Positions 60,668-64,000 of a stretch of DNA of 64,000 bases are shown piece by piece; the first letter of the stretch is position 1; each line of letters begins with the position of its first letter. The stretch spans positions 3,720,001 to 3,784,000 of the forward strand of contig NC_026660.2 in assembly GCF_000004075.3 (NCBI RefSeq). The letters are read 5' to 3'. Position numbers and translations under genes: made by a program. Source of the stretch: Cucumis sativus (taxonomy: Eukaryota > Streptophyta > Magnoliopsida > Cucurbitales > Cucurbitaceae). Below the pieces are notes generated by a model, which had not been told where the DNA came from, searched no databases, and saw nothing but the letters and a program-made list of their open reading frames with translations.

Positions 60668-60730
60668 CAAACCTATCACGAACCAACTATCATAGATTTC
60701 AAACCTATCACGAACCAACTATCATAGATT
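60668..60730. repeat. Exact tandem duplication, 32-bp period
   Basis: The unit beginning caaacctatcacgaaccaac occurs at 60668 and 60700 and is identical over 31 bases. Confidence 0.93.
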
Positions 60731-62088
60731 GACCTAATAGTAAAAGAAAAGATTTAGGATAAAAACTAAGGAGTCATAGATTCGATCCAACGTTTGAATT
60801 TCAAAAACTTGGAAAATTTTGGAAGGAAATTTTTAAACGAAGTTAGAAAAAGAAAATTTTTGTTTGAAGTTAGAAAAAGAAACATAACCAGAGATATTGA
60901 TGTGGAAGAATACATTTTCAATATCATAAAAGTTATTTAAATTAAATAATTAAGATTTTAGTTTGAAGTTAAATGAAATCTTATTATTAGTATTTATGAT
61001 CATATTAGAATTAAAATAGAGCATTCGTTATTTATTTATTTTGTGAATATTCATAAGAGATATTAAACCTGATATAGATATTCAAATATGTTTCTATCAA
61101 TCTTTGCGAACATTAATAAACCTTTATTCATTCATTCACTTGAGGCTGAACTTTCTTGAATTTCTCTGGATTGAATGTTTCATTCAAGATGAAACCAAAC
61201 CAACTAAGAATGGAACTTTTCATATATAAAAGCCAAAGCCAGTGATTCTTCACACTGCTTTGCTTCAACTTCACATACATCAAACCCTCTCTCTCCCACT
61301 CCATTTACATTTTGAACCAACAAAAAAAGATAATGCAAAAATATGTACATTTTATCACCTGGAAAGCTATGGACTATACAGAAAAAACACACACTTCAAT
61401 CTATAGAAATTGTTAGAACCTCACTCACTTTCGGGTGGGGTCGTGGTATTCTTTCCATTCTTCACAACTTTTCAGAATTCAAAACGCCCTGCCCATCAAA
61501 ACCCACTGATCAGTATCAGGAGAATGAAGAGTTTAAATTTTACATAAACAAGAAAATTTCTAGTACTAAGAGTTCTATACTTTCTTTCTTCATGCTAAAG
61601 ATTTATCTTAATAAATGTGTAAACCCCAAACTAATGTATTTAGGCTCCACACTAATTATGCAAACGTTGTAAACAAAAAAAAATTGACTGTAGCAATCAA
61701 CAATTTCCCCTTCATAAATTACCAAACGTGTTCTAAGTCATTTAAAACCAATTTTTGAGATATAAAAATTGCAAAAACCGAACATTAAACTGGTTTTGAA
61801 TAATTAAAGGTAGTTTTCAGAGTTATTTTGAATACAAGAGAAGTGCTTTGAACCATTCTAAAATCATTGTCATGCATGAAACTACAAATTGAACGAACTG
61901 TGATACTGAATACCATCTAAATGTTCTGTAAAAATCAAAAGACTAAATGTATGATAATCCTTTAATTATATAGAAATCTCTGAAACACCATCCAATAGCA
62001 GCAAACAGCAGTGAACGATGAATCAATCATAGCAGAAAATGGGGTTGAACCAAGCGGCATTCTTTAAGTTCAACAAGGGAGGGTAGGG

Positions 62089-62133
62089 AGATTCGAATTG
62101 GTCAAGGGCAGATACTTGCAACCAATTGAGCTA
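62089..62133 (-). repeat. tRNA-derived SINE-like remnant (A and B boxes)
   Basis: On the minus strand TAGCTCAATTGG (62122-62133) matches the Pol III A-box consensus TRGCNNARYNGG. Twenty bases later ccaattcgaatct (62089-62101) is a near B box (GGTTCGANTCC). The flanks do not fold into tRNA arms and the spacing is shorter than in a tRNA, so a SINE head or a tRNA pseudogene is more likely than a working tRNA. Confidence 0.45.
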
Positions 62134-62214
62134 GGCTGAAATTGTTGAGAATGTACTATTACTAAAGAAAGCCTAGCCAAAGACTCCGACCACCGTGACA
62201 GAAGGGAGGACGAG

Positions 62215-62292
62215 TTAGCAGCAATCTCCATTATCATAACAACCTAGGTCTATTTTGAGGCGAACCAGTATCCAGCAAATCAAGAAATCCAT
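62215..62292 (-). CDS. Candidate tiny-peptide ORF (25 residues)
   Basis: The minus-strand ORF encodes 25 residues: a hydrophobic N-terminus (MDFLICWILVRL), then KIDLGCYDNGDCC with a double-cysteine end. It follows an acceptor-like gtctttttag (exon from 62314), and a donor-like GAGTAAGT lies upstream at 62646-62653. A 337-base intron with a non-coding first exon is therefore conceivable. The family is not recognised, and an ORF this short can occur by chance. Confidence 0.15.
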   Translation of the reverse strand: MDFLICWILVRLKIDLGCYDNGDCC

Positions 62293-62803
62293 CTCAACAT
62301 TCTATTGTCGAAATCTAAAAAGACCCAAATGCTTGCTATAACGATCGAATGAGAGTTACTCTTAGGGACTTTAAGCTTACAAGGAAGAGAAAGAATGAAG
62401 GGTGAAGAAAGAATGTACAAAGGCACTAGAATCCACATGCAATAGTCACAAAAAGAGAAGCTCAATGCAATAAGGCGAGCAAAACTAAAAAAGATGCAAA
62501 GATATGCCATCAGATAGAGGGTATTCCCAACTGAAAATTGTGGGAGAAAAGAATTGTTGTCAGAAAGCAAAATCGATTTAATAGACCCAGCTTTGATATT
62601 AGAAGTCAAGAAACAAAGTACAGGAAATCCATGCAAATTCAGAGAACTTACTCAAATGAAGCGTGCAGTTCATTCCTTAGAAAGAACTTAGTTGAATTAT
62701 TGAACACAGAATACAGAGAGAAATTTCTCATGGGCTGAATGTGACGTATAGCCACGAAAGCATGCCACCTAGCAAGGTCAGACCTTCCTCAGTCCTCAAG
62801 TCT

Positions 62804-62828
62804 CCCCCCCCCCCCAAAAAAAAAAAAA
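62804..62828. repeat. Poly-C followed by poly-A tract
   Basis: Twelve C residues followed directly by thirteen A residues. Confidence 0.95.
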
Positions 62829-64000
62829 CAAAACCTCGTCCTAGATGATAAAGCTCTAAATATCTTTAACAAATAGGGGGCGGACCACAAAAGGATAAAG
62901 CTTTAGAAAAATAATAAGAAGAAATCTTTTATAATAATAACAAAGGACAGGATATAAAATCATTAAATCCTATATTCTGTCCATTGTTATGAAGCCACAT
63001 CATGCATTCCATACATTGATTTCAACCACTGGTTTTTAGATAGAGAACTCTTGACGTCTCTTATTTAATCTCATGATTACTTGAGTTTCATTTCCATCAC
63101 CGGCCTTAGAGAACAATCTAATCTAATAGTTTAACTTAAACTACAATTCTGCTGTAATCATTCAATTAAAGTAGGGTGGTCTTCTACAATATCGTAATTG
63201 TAAAGGAAACAATAGCAGATTGTGCAGCTGAATTTTCACTAAGGCAGTGAAAAATATCCTTCCAAGTTACAAACTAATTAGTCTAAGAAAACTTAGAGGC
63301 TATTAGTGGCCTTGAGTTGGTCATTGTGGTCTATCGGATAATAGTAGGTAAAAACTATTTTAGTCTTGTTTACAAATGATATGAGATGAGAGATGATGGT
63401 TTCAAACTGTTTTGGCAGTTAAGCATAAGTTATAACAATTGAAAACTTTAACTATCAAGTGGGCTATAATAGCCACTTCAACCGAGTAGTAAGTAGACCC
63501 AGAACTTGAGATAGAAAAAAAGATAAAGAAATGCTATAAAAAAAAAGGTAGAAATCCAGTAGTGGGAGAGTCACATGGGAATGGAAAGAAAAGGCAATGG
63601 TCACATGAGCCATGGAGAAAACCAAGAAAACACTAAGCATTAGCAGCTCCCCAAAAAATCACCACATTAAGCAGAAGCAGAAGCAGGTAGAACACTTAAT
63701 AATTAATATTCCTCGAAAGATTCAAAAAGGAAACGAAGACCAATGACTATGAGAAAGACCACTTGGGGGCCATGGCCTACTCATTATTAATAACATACCA
63801 TACCATGCGCATGCAGTGCAATCCCATAGGCCATAGACGCGGTTTATGGGGTTTTGTGAGGTTTAGAAAACGACAAAATGCTTCTCACATCCTATTCCTC
63901 TCCCACTCCAACCTACTCCACCCAACTCAATTACTCTTTCCTTTTCTATTTTTTATTTGTATTCGTTGATAGATGTCTGGTTAGCCATCCTACATCAACA
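62829..64000. other. Right-edge intergenic region, no supported gene
   Basis: No supported ORF. Near 63825-63960 the DNA becomes less AT-rich and pyrimidine-rich (ctattcctctcccactccaa), which may be the promoter or leader of a gene beyond the window. Confidence 0.4.

Larger units (their letters stand above)
51100..62200. other. AT-rich intergenic region, no supported gene
   Basis: No ORF shows domains or conserved-looking codons. Contents are AT, TC and GAAA microsatellites, a GC-richer GGTGG-textured patch at 53650-53800, a (CT)n tract after a short CA run near 57005-57036, leader-like pyrimidine sequences near 57120-57200, and a 32-bp tandem duplication at 60668-60730. Confidence 0.6.

Noticed and set aside
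62089..62133. Functional tRNA gene
   Set aside because: A box is good but B box is imperfect, spacing is short and no acceptor or anticodon stems form.
62280..62636. 118-residue minus-strand ORF
   Set aside because: Hydrophobic but shows no family, and it overlaps the candidate intron of the tiny-peptide transcript; more likely chance.
1..64000. CRISPR array, bacterial operon or organellar insertion
   Set aside because: No regularly spaced direct repeats; introns, LTR element and plant-specific families show nuclear plant DNA; no recognisable plastid or mitochondrial gene.

Overview
The window looks like nuclear DNA from a flowering dicot: it is AT-rich, genes are widely spaced and have spliceosomal introns (GT..AG), and there is an LTR retrotransposon and many microsatellites. 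The protein families (DYW-type PPR, OVATE, SMXL, plant CAT transporter) are plant-specific or plant-typical. The general character suggests a cucurbit such as Cucumis, but this is an inference and no database search was possible.

Layout, left to right. (1) 1-8.4 kb: AT-rich intergenic DNA with a few GC-richer, promoter-like islands. (2) 8.4-12.3 kb, + strand: a five-exon cationic amino acid transporter gene of the CAT6/CAT7 type. (3) 12.3-17.8 kb: no supported gene. (4) 17.8-19.8 kb, + strand: an intronless DYW-class PPR RNA-editing factor with splice signals in its 3' UTR. (5) 22.3 kb: an exact 118-bp tandem duplication. (6) 23.0-24.1 kb, + strand: 40S ribosomal protein S17 with a TATA box, a telo-box and a 5'-UTR intron. 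(7) 26.7-31.7 kb, + strand: a small unknown ORF, then a gene for an EAR-motif plus C-terminal zinc-ribbon protein resembling GL2-INTERACTING REPRESSOR. These may be parts of one spliced transcript. (8) 35.0-35.7 kb, + strand: an intronless OVATE family protein closest to OFP13. (9) 36.6-44.6 kb: a complete Ty1/copia element of the Sirevirus type on the minus strand, with 1.23-kb LTRs, target-site duplication GAATA, an initiator-tRNA-Met primer site, three polypurine tracts, and long gag and pol ORFs. (10) 45.9-48.8 kb, + strand: a four-exon SMXL3-like gene (double Clp-N, degenerate ATPase, EAR motif). (11) 48.8-64 kb: no firm gene; repeat-derived DNA, a tRNA-derived SINE-like remnant, microsatellites and a weak candidate for a tiny peptide gene on the minus strand.

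The host genes do not form an operon-like or cooperating set. They cover amino acid transport, organelle RNA editing, translation, transcriptional repression, growth/shape control (OFP) and phloem/growth signalling (SMXL). The most notable object is the young, nearly intact Sirevirus lying between the OFP13-like and SMXL3-like genes. I found no evidence for a wholly new biological system. The best leads are the unusual gag-pol junction of the retrotransposon, the alternative upstream start and possible long uORF of the zinc-ribbon repressor gene, and several unrecognised repeats.
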